DNA of 64,000 bases, taken from assembly GCA_022494885.1 (NCBI GenBank), contig JAGVSM010003552.1, forward strand, positions 223,118-287,117. The letters run 5' to 3'. Source of the stretch: Micrasema longulum. Its lineage: Eukaryota > Arthropoda > Insecta > Trichoptera > Brachycentridae. The notes below the pieces were generated by a model that did not search any database, was not told where the DNA came from, and saw only the letters and a program-made list of their open reading frames with translations. Of this stretch, positions 31,700 to 42,614 are shown one piece after another. Made by a program: the position numbers and the translations under genes. How positions within the stretch are numbered: position 1 is the stretch's first letter; each line of letters starts with the position of its first letter.

Positions 31700-32150
31700 T
31701 AAAAAATAAGTTAGACGCATAAATATTTTTTTCATCTAACTTAAATGGTTGCATTCGACGAGAATGCATATACAAAAAAATGGCAGGATGTTGTTCTTTT
31801 GTGTTTTTAAAAGGTTGTTTTTCAATGTTTACCAACAGCATTTGCTTTTTATGGATCCCAATCCTTATAATTCCCTTACATTCCTTCTAATTTCTTCCCA
31901 TTTATTTATTTTTACTGGATTTTTGGTAATACTAAAATAATATTAACTGACAATTAATACATTTTTGAAAATCGCATTCATGTATAAAGTGCACCCCTGT
32001 TAGTTAGAAGAATCGAATTTATTTTGGTAAATAAATTAAAAATATAATATTTTGATTACAAAGGAAAATTGTACCAATTTTTAACTTCCTTTCAGCTTAA
32101 TACATTTTGCAAAACAAAACATGATAACGTTTAATAAAACACAGACATTT
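31700..32150. other. No gene seen
   Basis: AT-rich. A 63-residue frame near 31749 has no domain features. Confidence 0.45.
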
Positions 32151-32400
32151 ATATCCTCCTTTCCGTATCCAATTGTGCATAGGGTATTGCATTGGTAAAC
32201 CAAATGCAGCGCGGTTTGACCATCTGTTTTATGAAGGTAAGGTGATCAGTCTTACGTTTCAGGTTCCAGTGCAGGAACAATGAAAAATTTCAGTAGAAAC
32301 AACTTTTAAAATCAATAATTCACGTCCACCCTGCCAGGAATCGAACCCCGCACCTCAATAATGGCCAACCACTACACAATGAATGGATTAATGTCCACTC
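32150..32400 (-). mobile_element. SINE-B copy 3 (full length)
   Basis: On the minus strand: a head at about 32400-32325 with B-box GGTTCGATTCC, a body, then the tail CCTGAAACGTAAGACTGATC, ACCTTACCTTCATAAAA and GGAAAGGAGG. At ~250 bp it gives the normal SINE-B length, against which the split copy (5461) and the enlarged copy (52009) can be judged. Confidence 0.75.
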
Positions 32401-32985
32401 GGTTTCCATCAGTCAGCTAGTCAAAAGTACTTGGGCAGGGTTCTGGTTCTAATTCGCCCACAGAAATAGATTCTTCATCCGCCTGGACAGTAAGAAAATG
32501 TATAAGTATTTCTAATTACAATAATTGTTATATTGCCGTTCTTTTAAAACTTTTCAATAAAAATAATTAATAGACAGTGATGGATTATTCTCATAGATAC
32601 TCGTATTAAAATCTCTATTAACTTGACAAGGATACCTTTAAAGCTATTATAATCAACCCGTCTGACCCTTCAGCTTTGCATAAAAAATATTAATATTAAG
32701 ATGTATCGATAAAAAATTGCTGACTCAGCGACTAAAAAACGGACTTATAAAATGCATTACCATTTTACAAAAAATTATTCTTTATGAGGCTGAGGTCAAA
32801 ATAACATGGCTACAAAATATGAAAATATGATATTCAGATCCAAATGTAAAAATAATATCGTTAATATTGGTTTAATCCAGTAGTTCGCCAGAATCGAATT
32901 AAGAATTAATGGTTTTATATAAAAATGTAAAAATCTGTTAGTATTCTGCCATCCTCCAGAGTATGCATATTCGTATAATTTAATA
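32401..32985. other. No gene seen
   Basis: AT-rich; no feature recognised. Confidence 0.45.
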
Positions 32986-32989
32986 ATGA

Positions 32990-33125
32990 GATGTAGTTTA
33001 TTTATTCTATAGGAATACGTAATTTGAAATGAATGAATCTCAAATATTTCTGTTGAACTCTTTCAACATTTTTCATGTAAATTTTGAGGGGGCCATATAG
33101 TAGAGTCGTACTCTATTTGGCTTCT
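32990..33125 (-). mobile_element. LINE-H fragment 4
   Basis: The minus strand reads YGPLKIYMKNVERVQQKYLR then FIHFKLRI, aligning with LINE-H copy 1 (VQRKFLRFINYKLN). About 40 residues are recognisable. It directly precedes the rep-C pair. Confidence 0.6.
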
Positions 33126-33173
33126 AACCAAGGATAAGAGTTTCATAACTTAAAATGATTTAAAATAAGAATG

Positions 33174-33535
33174 TTTGATTATGTCCAAATGCTTGCAGAC
33201 TGGCTGGATTTCCTCCCTAGGGAGTTGTTCATATTTAAATTTATTTCAACAGAGAGGGAAAAAACTTTTAAGAAGGGAATATGGAAGTCTAGGCATTAAC
33301 AGGGCTTATGACCTGTCATTGGCTGGTTTAAGTGGCCACTTTACACACTGTGTAACATTCACCATTCTGCCCATGTTTGAACATCCACATTTCCTCAACT
33401 CTTCCATCTGTTGACTTTTGTGAAGTGAAAGAGCTGAAACCTTTATCACGTGGTGAGATTCATCCGGCTGAACCAAATCACCTACTAGGCAACGCCTGAA
33501 AACAATTTTCCAAATTGTTATACTTCTTCTTTTAC
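33174..33535 (-). repeat. Rep-C full copy
   Basis: The most complete copy. In plus-strand order it has CTGGCTGGATTTCCTCCCTA, AGGGAATATGGAAGTCTAGG, GGCTTATGACCTGTCATTGG, AGTGGCCACTTTACACACTG, ACATTTCCTCAACTCTTCCA and GGCAACGCCTGAAAACAA. An open frame crosses it but has no family features. Useful as a local consensus of about 340 bp. Confidence 0.8.
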
Positions 33536-33555
33536 CAGGTAGTAATTCAACAATA

Positions 33556-34012
33556 TTTGATTATGTCCAGATGCTTGCACACTGGCTGGATTTCCTCCCT
33601 AGGGAGTTGTTCATATTTAAATTTATTTCAACAGAGAGGGAAAAAACTTATCTAAGTCTTCAAAAATATTTAAAAAAATATATTTATAAACATTTAAAAA
33701 TAAGTATTTATAAATACGCCAGTAGTTTAATTTGATTAAATTGTGTAGAAGTCACATTACTTTGTTAAGTCCTTTATTATCAGCAAAAAGCGAAAATTCA
33801 AGGTCAATAAAACATGATCATTTATAAGAACCAAAAATATTGCTGATAATGTATTCAGTCTAGGCATTGTCTAGGAACATGGAAGTCTAGGCATTTGCAG
33901 GGCTTCTGACCTGTTATTAGCTGGTTTAAGTCACTACTATGTACGCTGTGTAACAATTACCATTATTCCTATGTTTAAACATCCACATTTCCTCAATTCT
34001 TCCATCCAGTTA
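33556..34012 (-). repeat. Rep-C second copy with insert
   Basis: The first ~95 bp repeat 33174-33270 with only two differences, offset 382 bp. About 230 bp of unrelated AT-rich sequence then intervenes before the rest of rep-C resumes (ACATGGAAGTCTAGGCATTT). This indicates a local duplication of the terminal segment. Confidence 0.75.
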
Positions 34013-34670
34013 TTAACTATAACACTTTTTTGAGAAAAATCAGTTGCATGAAAAAAAGATTTTCGAAAACAAACGATTATACACAATAAAATAAATTATG
34101 ACAAAAAAAATGAAAAGTTATTCAAATCAAAGGTTGTCTGTAAAATATAAATATATATTCTCCAAAAAGTGGCATTAAGTTGGAACAAAATAAAATCAAA
34201 TAAAGTTTATTTAAAAATATACAAAAAATGTATAGGTAAATAATATTTTTTTTGCAAAAAAGGAAAAAGCATGTTATGCAAAGATAGTTTCAAAGTTTGA
34301 TTTTTTTTTGCGTCTTAAAACAAAAAAATTACAGTAAAATACCAATCAATCATAGTTGATCTAAAAATGTCAAAGGTATTTTCCTGAGTTTTCAAGAAGT
34401 CTCTGCTATTTAGAATTTATTATAAACGTTCATAAGAGGACAATTTTCTTAAAAATTCAGATGAATTATTCATAAATGACTCAAATGCCTTAAAGTAGGA
34501 TTGACAGATATTTCCTGTATATTGAACGAGAATGTACTCCATTAAATGACCTACAAAATACGTAAAGGAAAAAGATATGACTTAATTTATTTGGATTAAA
34601 ATTAGTAAGCGAATTCTTTCACCGTCTTAAATTTCACCGCCAATATTATAAAGTCTAAATTTCTTAACAA
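34013..34670. other. No gene seen
   Basis: AT-rich; no feature recognised. Confidence 0.45.
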
Positions 34671-34672
34671 CC

Positions 34673-34712
34673 AACCAGTCTGACAATATTGCGAGAGCAA
34701 TGAAACCGGTTA
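34673..34712 (+). ncRNA. Hammerhead-like hairpin at a PLE-type end
   Basis: CTGACAA (34680-34686; departs from CUGANGA at G8), a 5-bp stem ATTGC (34688-34692) with GCAAT (34697-34701) capped by GAGA, then GAAAC (34702-34706). Flanks AACC (34673-34676) and GGTT (34708-34711) could pair as a short stem I. AAGTGGAA follows downstream, as at the other PLE ends. Confidence 0.35.
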
Positions 34713-34884
34713 AAGCTCTATCAAACTAAGTGGAAAAAAGCTTTCACCTGTCATTCAATATAATTTTAATTATTACTTTGAATTATTGGCATGCTCTAGA
34801 AAAACTACTTTCCCGATTTAGGCATATTAAAATATGATTTTCATAAAAATTTAACAATTAAATTTAGAATTTTATTTTTTGTTA

Positions 34885-34932
34885 TTTGACCAACGAACGC
34901 TTTAATTTTAGTAGGCATCTTCAGGACAGGCT
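34885..34932 (-). mobile_element. PLE end fragment
   Basis: The minus strand reads CCTGAAGATGCCTACT, then AAAGCGTTCGTTGGTCAAAT, matching the PLE module at 28361 (CTGAAGATGCCC ... AAGCGCTAATTGGTCAAA). No hairpin or ORF start follows. Confidence 0.5.
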
Positions 34933-35147
34933 GATAGTTAACAGCATTTTCAACTTACATTATTTACAACGTTTTAAGTTTTCAACTTACATTATTAAGT
35001 CATTCCTGGTTGTATTACTGTAAGCTATGTCTCTGTACTCTCTCTGAACTGAAATGTGTTTCGCGGTATGGTCAATTATCCTAAGATTATAATGAGCATT
35101 GGTGTGTATGTTGCTGATAATTACCTAAGACAGCGTCAGCATATATA

Positions 35148-35400
35148 TTGTTTCATATTCCGATAAACAGGACCAACCCGCTGATGGTTATGCCAGTTGG
35201 AAAGGATACCGCTATGCTGAACATCGCTCTGGATATTAATCTGTTCCATGTACCCGAAGGAGTTTTTCGGAGCAGGATTCTCTACTACTTTGAAATGAGT
35301 CTCTTTCATAGATTTTTTCTTTTGTATTATATGTACGTGTTGAATGTGTGTATGTTTGTAATGTTTGTGTTGTTTTAAAATAAATTAATTGAATTAAATT
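35148..35400 (+). mobile_element. CR1-like LINE C-terminus
   Basis: The frame reads MFHIPINRTNPLMVMPVGKD then IALDINLFHVPEG, the terminal FHIP-x-x-RTN ... D-I-x-LF motif. It stops near 35378 and is followed by an AATAAATTAATTGAATT tail. The nearest relative by eye is the copy at 5585 (both have LPMVMLVGRA/LMVMPVGKD-like segments). Confidence 0.6.
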
Positions 35401-35513
35401 AATGTTATTGTTTTCAAAAACATTTTTCACTTTGTGGTATGACATTTTACACTTCTTACTTTAACTTTTTTACTTTTTTATAAATTTGTATAAACAATTT
35501 ATTTTGAGTTACA

Positions 35514-35548
35514 CTTGCTTTGATGGCCGTACTGGCCAATAAAGCAAG
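35514..35548. repeat. Short perfect hairpin
   Basis: CTTGCTTT (35514-35521) pairs with AAAGCAAG (35541-35548), with an inner GGCC/GGCC pairing. Similar GGC-stem hairpins occur at insect LINE 3' ends, such as TTGCCGTTTGGCAA at 37032. Confidence 0.5.
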
Positions 35549-35559
35549 CGTAAATTAAA

Positions 35560-36380
35560 ATTAATGTGGTTTATACAAATAAAAAAACATAAGTGTAGAT
35601 TGAATTAAATTGAAATTGAATTGAATTAATTTATAGTGTTTTAATAAAATAATCAATAATTAACTCTTGTATGGCTGTGATATCACACTAGTCGACAAAG
35701 GAAACAAGACTTGATGAGATATCTCTTATATTTTTTAAAATGATGAATTTGTATATTTTGTAATCTTCAAATATACATTTTCACACCCGATTTGGAAAGT
35801 GAAATTTGTAAAACTGTGCTAAATATTCGTACAAAAAATATTTATCCTTGCTACGCATAGAATGAATGTCCGCTAATTCAGCAACACATCGATACGGATA
35901 CCTTATACAAAATAGATTACGAAGATATAAGTCATAACAAGGAAGACAGAGACGCTGTTCTGCGGCAGGTGTTGTTTAAAACAGACTTAGTCTTCAGTCG
36001 GTTGATGACAGTGATAGGGGACGCACGCGCGTAACATGAGCGGCGTATTTGTGAAATAAATTTATTTTGCTTTAAGAGGGCTAAATTATATGTTCATTTG
36101 CATAAATTAAGAAAAAAATATTATTAAACAGTTTGTCTCCATGTTTTTTTTTTAAAATGTCTGAACTTTAGAATATTCCGTCTTTTACTAGTGGTAACAC
36201 GATGTTACATCACCGCACGCAAAGTAATTATTTACCACAGTCTTTTAAGAGTAAAATGTTTCAACAAACCTACCACGAAGGCGAAAAAGTATTTATAGTT
36301 AGAATACTTTTATTTAAAAAAAACACACCTTTATTGCCTGTTAAAACGAATTACGTTACCCTTTTCACAAAGCATTAATA
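35560..36380. other. No gene seen
   Basis: AT-rich; no feature recognised. Confidence 0.45.
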
Positions 36381-37075
36381 ATGTCCAATTTAGTTTTTAA
36401 CAAATATAAGGCAATAAAAATGAAAAAATGTAATTTTAATAAGAATACATGCATATGGTACATTTTTGGTCTTAGGAAATATGACCACATTTCCGATTAT
36501 CGTAGGCAACTGAAATGGCTCAAAATTAGACAGCGGAGAGACTATTACTCCCTCTCACTTCTGTTCAATGTACTTCATAGTCCTAACGCTCCTATATATC
36601 AGCTGCATGAAAAATTTCAACGCTTATCAGTTAATGGTTTACCTCTTCGTTCTAATTCTCAAGGCACTCTCTTAATACCCATCCACAATTCCTCTTTCTT
36701 CTCTAACGCATATAGTGTCTATGCGGCTCGACTGTGGAATCATCTCCCATCCACCATCAAAGATGTTACTACATTATCTCTGTTTAAATCACGTCTGAAG
36801 AAACATCTCCTTTCTCTTTCTTTATCTTTCCTCCTTTCCTCCTTTCCTCCTTTCCTCTTTCCTCTTTTTTCCCTTTTTCCCATTGAGTAATAGTTTTGAT
36901 TTAAAGTAATTTATTACGTTTATTTCTATTTTATATATCTTTAGCTTTTTAATCTTTTTTTCGATTGAATATGTTCTGTAACTTGAATTATAAAAATAAA
37001 ACATTCATTTTATTGGTTGGTTGGAAATAATTGCCGTTTGGCAATAAGCCCGCCAATGTACAAATAACGTTATGT
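36381..37075 (+). mobile_element. LINE C-terminus (ARLWNHLP type) with 3' UTR
   Basis: The longest ORF in the window (169 residues) reads CIWYIFGLRKYDHISDYRRQ ... KIRQRRDYYSLSLLFNVLHS ... VYAARLWNHLPSTIKD ... FKSRLKKHLLSL. This is the thumb-to-C-terminus region of CR1/Jockey-like non-LTR proteins. It ends in a CTTTCCTCCTTT tract at about 36820-36880. The 3' UTR carries the hairpin TTGCCGTTTGGCAA near 37032. The frame is intact, but the RT catalytic domain upstream is absent, so it is a 5'-truncated, fairly young insertion. Confidence 0.8.
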
Positions 37076-37960
37076 ACAAAAAGTTAAGTAATAAATAATA
37101 AATGGTTCTTAAGAGTGTTGTTGAGTGATAATTAAAATTCAAAAAATGAATAAATTGACGACATACGTTATAACGTAGATTTACCGGAGTTTTGCTTTAA
37201 AGTGGTTAATTTAAATCTGCAGTGACTTCAAAAAAAAAAAGTGAAACATAAATATGCAAAATACATAAAAACAAGTTCATTCAATTGATATTTTAACGAC
37301 CTAAGCTTGAAGTGCGAGAACTAGCTTACGCGGACACATCACGATATATCTACTCAGGTCAAAGTGAGGTCAGGTGCTTATTTAGAACTGACCTTATCTA
37401 CAAGAACAAGAACAAGTGGATACAATAAGGCCATCCATTTTCAAAACGGCAATAATTCTGAAATACAGCTTTGGAAAGAAATAAATCGTACCTGTTTCAG
37501 AGTAAGAAAGCATAAAGATGTGTCAAATAAATATTTCCTTCGTCTTCTTTGGGATATTGGTCTCTTTACATGAAATTCTAAGGCGATAAATAGGATTTTA
37601 ATATTGCTCTACAAACATTTGGACATGCGTACATACACAAAATTTTCTTAGAGTCACTTTGACAACAGTGAGATGCAATATAATTAATTTATTAAAATTG
37701 GACTAGAAGATGATAGGAAAACACAACTTCGTGTTACCTCATCTGATGGTGCCGTTTTTTAAACATCGCACAGTTACTTGCTAAAATATAAGGAAAATAG
37801 GTGTGAAAATAACACAAAACTCTCCTTGTTTGATGTAATTTGTAAAAATATTTCACATAAAAAATAAAATACGTCCACAAAACAAAAGTGATTGCTTTAA
37901 AAAATAATATAACCCCTTTTATTTATTTTTTTCTTTTTTTTCTTTGTGTTATATCATTTC
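37076..37960. other. No gene seen
   Basis: AT-rich. The 69-residue frame at 37364-37573 has no recognised family. Confidence 0.4.
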
Positions 37961-37961
37961 T

Positions 37962-38172
37962 TTGTGGAAGTGGATTCGTCTTCCAACGAAAGAATCTTGG
38001 CTTCGATTCCCGCCAAGGTTAGTACAAAATATTAATTTAAAAAGGTATTTTTTAAATACAGTATCTCAAAGTCCTTTATCATCTTATTCACATTCGTGTA
38101 AAAATAATTCTCAAGATGTGCTGGGGTTGTAGTTCCCTATGCACCATAAGCGCGGAAAGGGAATGATATCAT
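37962..38172 (+). mobile_element. SINE-B copy 4
   Basis: A decayed head with the B-box-like GGCTTCGATTCCCG near 38000 and the tail CAAGATGTGCTGGGG, CCCTATGCACCATAAGCGCG, GAAAGGGAATGATATC. The tail is diverged from the other copies. Confidence 0.6.
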
Positions 38173-38214
38173 AGAAAATGTATTTTTCATCTTCAAATTT
38201 TTTTCGCTTTATTA

Positions 38215-38425
38215 TTATTTTATATGGTAATTAGGTTTATTAAATTAATTAAGTTTTTTTTTATATATTATTATTATGTTAACTTTGTTAAATAACTAAT
38301 TTAAGACATGCTTCACTTTTTGTAAAATGTTTCCCTCGGTACGGGACATTCCAGTGCGGTAACATTATTCTGTATAAAAAAAACAAATAATGTAAAAGTA
38401 TAAACAAATAAATAAATAAAATAAA
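38215..38425 (+). repeat. Rep-D copy 2
   Basis: TTTTTGTAAAATGTTTCCCT, CGGTACGGGACATTCCAGTG and AACATTATTCTGTATAAAAA, ending in AATAAATAAATAAAAT. It parallels 11405-11605. Confidence 0.6.
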
Positions 38426-38467
38426 AATATTAATATGATTTTTAAAAAAAAATATGTGTCTTCAACT

Positions 38468-38580
38468 TCCGATTATATTGTATCCCAACTCAACAAACGA
38501 CTTTTGGAATAATGAAATTTGGGATACGTTACTATTTTATTTGATATATTTTATGTTCTTTTGTAATAAATAAACAAATG
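38468..38580 (+). repeat. Rep-K copy 2
   Basis: ATTGTATCCCAACTCAACAA through AATAAATAAACAAATG. It is followed at about 38610 by GTGGTGACATGCTCGTATAT, a block also found next to rep-K copy 3. Confidence 0.55.
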
Positions 38581-38639
38581 CATTTTTAAATAACTTTTTT
38601 TAAATCTGTAGTTTGTGGTGACATGCTCGTATATTCTTA

Positions 38640-39285
38640 TAATAGCCAATTTGGCGACTAAATGTCGGCAAAGTGCAAAGGGTCAAAAGATATTCAACGG
38701 ATTTATTGTCGTCCTTTTTACCGCAAAAAAGTAATAAAAGTTTGGAAAGTTTAGTAATAATAAATGAATTTATTATTCTATATTATCAGAATGGAGAGTT
38801 CGGATCGATAAAATCCTCGGAGTTCCTCTTCAACTAATTGCAAAAATATATTAATTCGTAAAGTTTGACCGTCGCGTCGCGTCGACGCTGTGCTATTAAA
38901 TATTAGTTTTTGAACTGAGTTGATAAATTGTGGTATTTTCTTCGGAGATAATCTCTTAAACGTGATTTCATTTCACTTAACAAGTTCGATAAATTATGGT
39001 TTTAATTTCTATAAAATATTTTGGGGAACAAATGGAAAAAATGTCAAGAACAAGAATATTAAAATTAAAAAATAATAAATTCATAACTAATGATGGTTTA
39101 TTTAATAAAATATGCGTTTTTGACGCTGTAATATTTCTTTGTTTGGAGCAATGAAGAATATAGTTATGTCTGTGAAATAAAACTAGAACCCAGAACAAGT
39201 ATTTTCGACTCGATGGTTGATATAAGGTTAACACGCAAAATTTATTTAGTCGAGTAGAAATCTGTCCGCTTGAGATATACATAGG
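38640..39285. other. No gene seen
   Basis: AT-rich. A CGTCGCGTCGCGTCGACG run lies near 38872. A 124-residue minus-strand frame at 38977-39351 has no recognisable domain and overlaps the LINE remnant. Confidence 0.4.
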
Positions 39286-39289
39286 TATG

Positions 39290-39722
39290 ACGCCTGCATA
39301 ACACCTATTCTTCTCTTCGGATGAGAATCGTGACACCTCACGGGGGCCCAAAACAGCAAAATTCTGAATTGATCTCGGGTGTGCGGTTGTTTAACTTTGT
39401 GAGGAATGAGATAAAAATAGAATGGACGCAGCAAACTCCGGTGACAACTGTCATCAAGCGGAGGCAAGACTGTAACATCCGAACTATATGGTTAGGCCAT
39501 ATAGATTGGATGTCTCATGAAAGCCTTAACCACGCTTGCCTACTTTACAAGGCATCAGGTTCTCGATTTCATGAACGTCCACTGCTGACTGCTCGTCGGC
39601 AGTTTATGTCAGAACGTCGGAACGAGAACCTGACTTGGAAGGACGCTAAGAAGTTGGCAGCCGATAGAGATGCATAGGGGCTCTTTGTGAATACCATGCG
39701 CTCCAACTAGGGAGCGGACATG
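39290..39722 (+). mobile_element. LINE C-terminal remnant (RTE-like)
   Basis: Starts with ITPILLF at about 39300, related to ITPILLYGCKSW in the copy at 9327. The main frame then gives LGHIDWMSHESLNHACLLYK, ENLTWKDAKKLAADRDA, a stop, and GLFVNTMRSN after it. The pattern GHIDRMS-x-ESL ... LTWK-x-AKKLAADRD-x-W is an insect LINE C-terminus. At least one frameshift separates the two parts. Confidence 0.7.
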
Positions 39723-39851
39723 TAATGATGATGAGATGTAGGTTCGATTCCTGATAGGGTAGATGTGAAATTTATTTATTTATTTATTCTAACGATAATA
39801 AAATACAACTAAATAAAATTAAAGATGGGACAAAAAAAAAAAAATTACTAC

Positions 39852-39933
39852 CTCAAGACAAGATCGGGTTTATCTTAGAGAATTTTTAAAACTAAAATGA
39901 CTTGCATCAAAAAAGTCTAGATCTTGTCTCGAG
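39852..39933. repeat. Inverted repeat, 14-bp arms
   Basis: CTCAAGACAAGATC (39852-39865) and GATCTTGTCTCGAG (39920-39933) pair at 13 of 14 positions around 54 nt. Possibly a minimal MITE; no target duplication is evident. Confidence 0.5.
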
Positions 39934-40009
39934 TTCATTTTCAAATTTCATTGTCAAAAGTTCATTTAAATCATTGTTCATTTAAAGTGGTTCTACACTG
40001 CAATATTTT

Positions 40010-40105
40010 AATGTACCTGGACTGGTACCTGAAGCGTGAGAATGATCACCTTACCTTTCGAGTAAGAAAACATATCCGTTTACGCTGCATTTGATATTCC
40101 AACGC
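40010..40105 (+). mobile_element. SINE-B tail fragment
   Basis: CTGGACTGGTACCTGAAGCG, GAATGATCACCTTACCTTTC and CCGTTTACGCTGCATTTG match the start of the SINE-B tail. Both the head and the final GATGAT repeat are missing. Confidence 0.6.
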
Positions 40106-40301
40106 AGCACTCTTTGATTTTCAGCATTTATCTGCGCATCAAAATAAAAATATTTGAATATAGCGTTAACTTAGGACAAACCGCCACAGGAGCATACCGA
40201 CATCGACAGATAGCAAGGTTTTGGACTCCCTCTCTTAGAGCGAAAGAAAAAAAACTATACTATTTGACTAAAAACTATCTGAGGAAATTATCAATCGTTC
40301 A

Positions 40302-40870
40302 ATGAAGACGAGAGATTTGGGTGTACTGATGGATAATAAGCTTTTATTTAGAGATCACATAAATACAATAATAGATAAGGCGTATAGACTTCTAAGGCTT
40401 CTATTACGAATCTCTAAGCCATTTCATCACCAGATACACTCAAACTTCTTTACTATACTTATGTGCGTAGTTAACTCAAATTCGCTTCATTAGTATGGTC
40501 CCCTCAGTGTAATGTATATATTCATCAAATCGAGAACATTCAAAAGAAATTTATAAGGAGCCTGGAATATCGTTTTGGTAACTTTGAAAATGATTGCGGC
40601 GCATCTTTAATTATTTTTTAGAATCACTACAAAAAGGCGTCTTACATGTGATTTAATTTTTATTTTGAAAGCTCTAAATAATATGGTTGATTCGTCGTAC
40701 CTTTTACAAAATATTGGTTTCCGTTGTCCTCCTTGCTATATAAGATTAAATTCCCATTTTTTATACACCAACTTGTAAAAACAATTACACCTCAAATTAA
40801 TTCATTAGACGTACCTGTAGAAATTATAATGGATTCAGTATTAATGTAGACATTTTAACTGCACGTTGCA
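40302..40870 (+). mobile_element. LINE RT-thumb remnant
   Basis: The frame starts TRDLGVLMDNKLLFRDHINT then AYRLLRLLLRISKPF. This is the DLGV-x-x-D-x-KL-x-F-x-x-HI segment following the RT palm. After frameshifts come QCNVYIHQIENIQKKFIRSL and KALNNMVDSSYLLQNIGF. It continues to about 40800 with several frameshifts and stops. It belongs to the CR1/Daphne-like group and overlaps the region retained by LINE-H. Confidence 0.7.
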
Positions 40871-41298
40871 TTCAGACAGAAAATTTCTTCATGGAGTTGA
40901 TTATTTGGGATAGTTGCTGAATGTGCATCTTGAGTGGTTTATGCTATGTACATATATATACCGCAGGTAATGTATATGTTTCTGTACGTATTATACGGAG
41001 TGAGTGTTATAATAATAAACGATATTTTAAAAAATTCTATTGAAAACATTGTGTGACCAAAGTTTTGAATTTCGTATGGTTGGCATGTCTACGTTACTCG
41101 GCACGGCGATTAAAATGATACGTTTAGTAATACCCATTTTTTATACTACAAACAGAACTATATTATCTCCCGGGACAAGAAGACACCACTTTGATTTGTT
41201 TATTATAATCCAAACCAAGTTATTTTGTTGAAAGTCGAGGTACTTAATTGGTCAACGATTTCTAACTATGCTCTCGGGATGAGATATATATGATTTGA

Positions 41299-41382
41299 GC
41301 AGGAGAAGCAATTAAAATAAATACAATGTCTCTACTGAGTGCTGCAACTACCTTCAATTTGCCGAGAAATACGCTCAGATAA
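41299..41382 (+). pseudogene. Pipsqueak-type HTH remnant (pogo/jerky-like)
   Basis: A 27-residue open stretch reads AGEAIKINTMSLLSAATTFN then LPRNTLR before a stop. The pattern EAI ... MS-L-x-AA-x-x-F-N-x-P-x-x-TLR is the second half of the Pipsqueak DNA-binding domain found at the N-terminus of pogo/Tigger transposases. Nothing of the DDE domain was seen nearby. Confidence 0.4.
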
Positions 41383-41521
41383 ATATCTCATTTTGAACTT
41401 TGTGGATCTTGCAATCAGAGTTACTCAAAACTAATGCACACATGATTGTAGAACGCGAACAAAATGACCTTTAGAAGCACGCCAGGGTGATATATGAAAG
41501 TAACGTCCCCCTTCTATACGT

Positions 41522-42211
41522 ATGTGCAATTTGGAAAACGTTGCGTTTATCCAGTGTATTGAAAAAAGCGGAAGTATGGAAACGTGTTCCCGAGCTATGT
41601 CAACGCGAATTGAACAGCGTGCTGTTTGCGAATTTTTAGCTGCTGAAAAAGTGACTCCTACTGAGTTTCATCGTCGTTTGAAGGTTGTTTATAATGACAA
41701 TGCTGTTGATAAGTGTACTGTAAACTGATGAGTAGTAAAATTTTATGGTTGCAAAACTGGAAAAGCCATAATTGTTGATGAAATATGCAGTGCACGTCCG
41801 ATCACTGCCACAGAGGTTAAACATCGCAAGCTAGTGGATGTTTTTTTTTTAAATGACCGGCAAATGACTCAAAAGAGTGTTAGAAGCAGCCTGGCGCTAA
41901 TAACCTTGCAACATGACAACGCTCGTCCACACAGTTCACGCGAAGTCGAAGAGGCTTTGCGAAATTTAAAAGAACCAACTCCACACCCTCGTCACTCCAC
42001 CGATCTTTCGCCTTGTGATTTTTTTCCTCTACTCAAGAGATACCTCCAAGGTAAATATTTCACCTTGGACGATAAGGTGAAGGCAGCTATCTAGTCCGGG
42101 ATTCGAAAAACGTTTGAAGGATTTTTCAGTGATGGAACGAAAAAACTTTGTACGCGTTTAGATAAATGTATTAGGCTGAACGGTGACTATGGTTGTTGTA
42201 TAAATAAATGA
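41522..42211 (+). mobile_element. Mariner transposase pseudogene 2, centre deleted
   Basis: An N-terminal HTH reads RAVCEFLAAEKVTPTEFHRR then LKVVYNDNAVD. Past a stop, the frame opening MDVFFLNDRQMTQKSVRSSL jumps directly to LITLQHDNARPHSSREVEEA then LRNLKEPTPHPRHSTDLSPC. The C-terminus KCIRLNGDYG ends at a stop at 42211. The jump removes the stretch with the first catalytic Asp, while the second (HDN) is kept. Mariner transposases are ~340 residues; about 210 codons' worth remains here. Its sequence differs from pseudogene 1, so it is a separate subfamily. Confidence 0.8.
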
Positions 42212-42600
42212 TTTTAAAGCCTCAAATTTGTACTTTAATGTACTTCTTGCCCGATTTTACTATTTGTTTTTTTTTCGTGTTCTACAAGGCGTATATTTTG
42301 GATAAGAAGTGAGTTCAGTGCACTGAATGCTTGAAGTTGTGAGGAGCATAATTCCAATGATAAAGATCCACAATTAATAATGTTTTGAATTAGATGTCGG
42401 CAAACCGACACTACTCTCAATTATTTTACAAATACATATTATGTTTAAACTGTTGGATTTATGAATTAAATGTTTTAAAATAAACCTGAGGTATTTTTTT
42501 TATTATTTACCCAGATGAAATTCACAAGGTGAATTTAGCGTTTGAAAGATAACAGTTATCATAAAAATAACAACTAGGACATTTTATTTCATATTTACCT
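42212..42600. other. No gene seen
   Basis: AT-rich. The terminal inverted repeat of mariner 2 was looked for here and not found. Confidence 0.4.
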
Positions 42601-42614
42601 TAGATCAAAGCCTT

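Noticed and set aside
38977..39351. A 124-residue minus-strand gene
   Set aside because: It runs antisense into the LINE remnant at 39290 and has no domain features.
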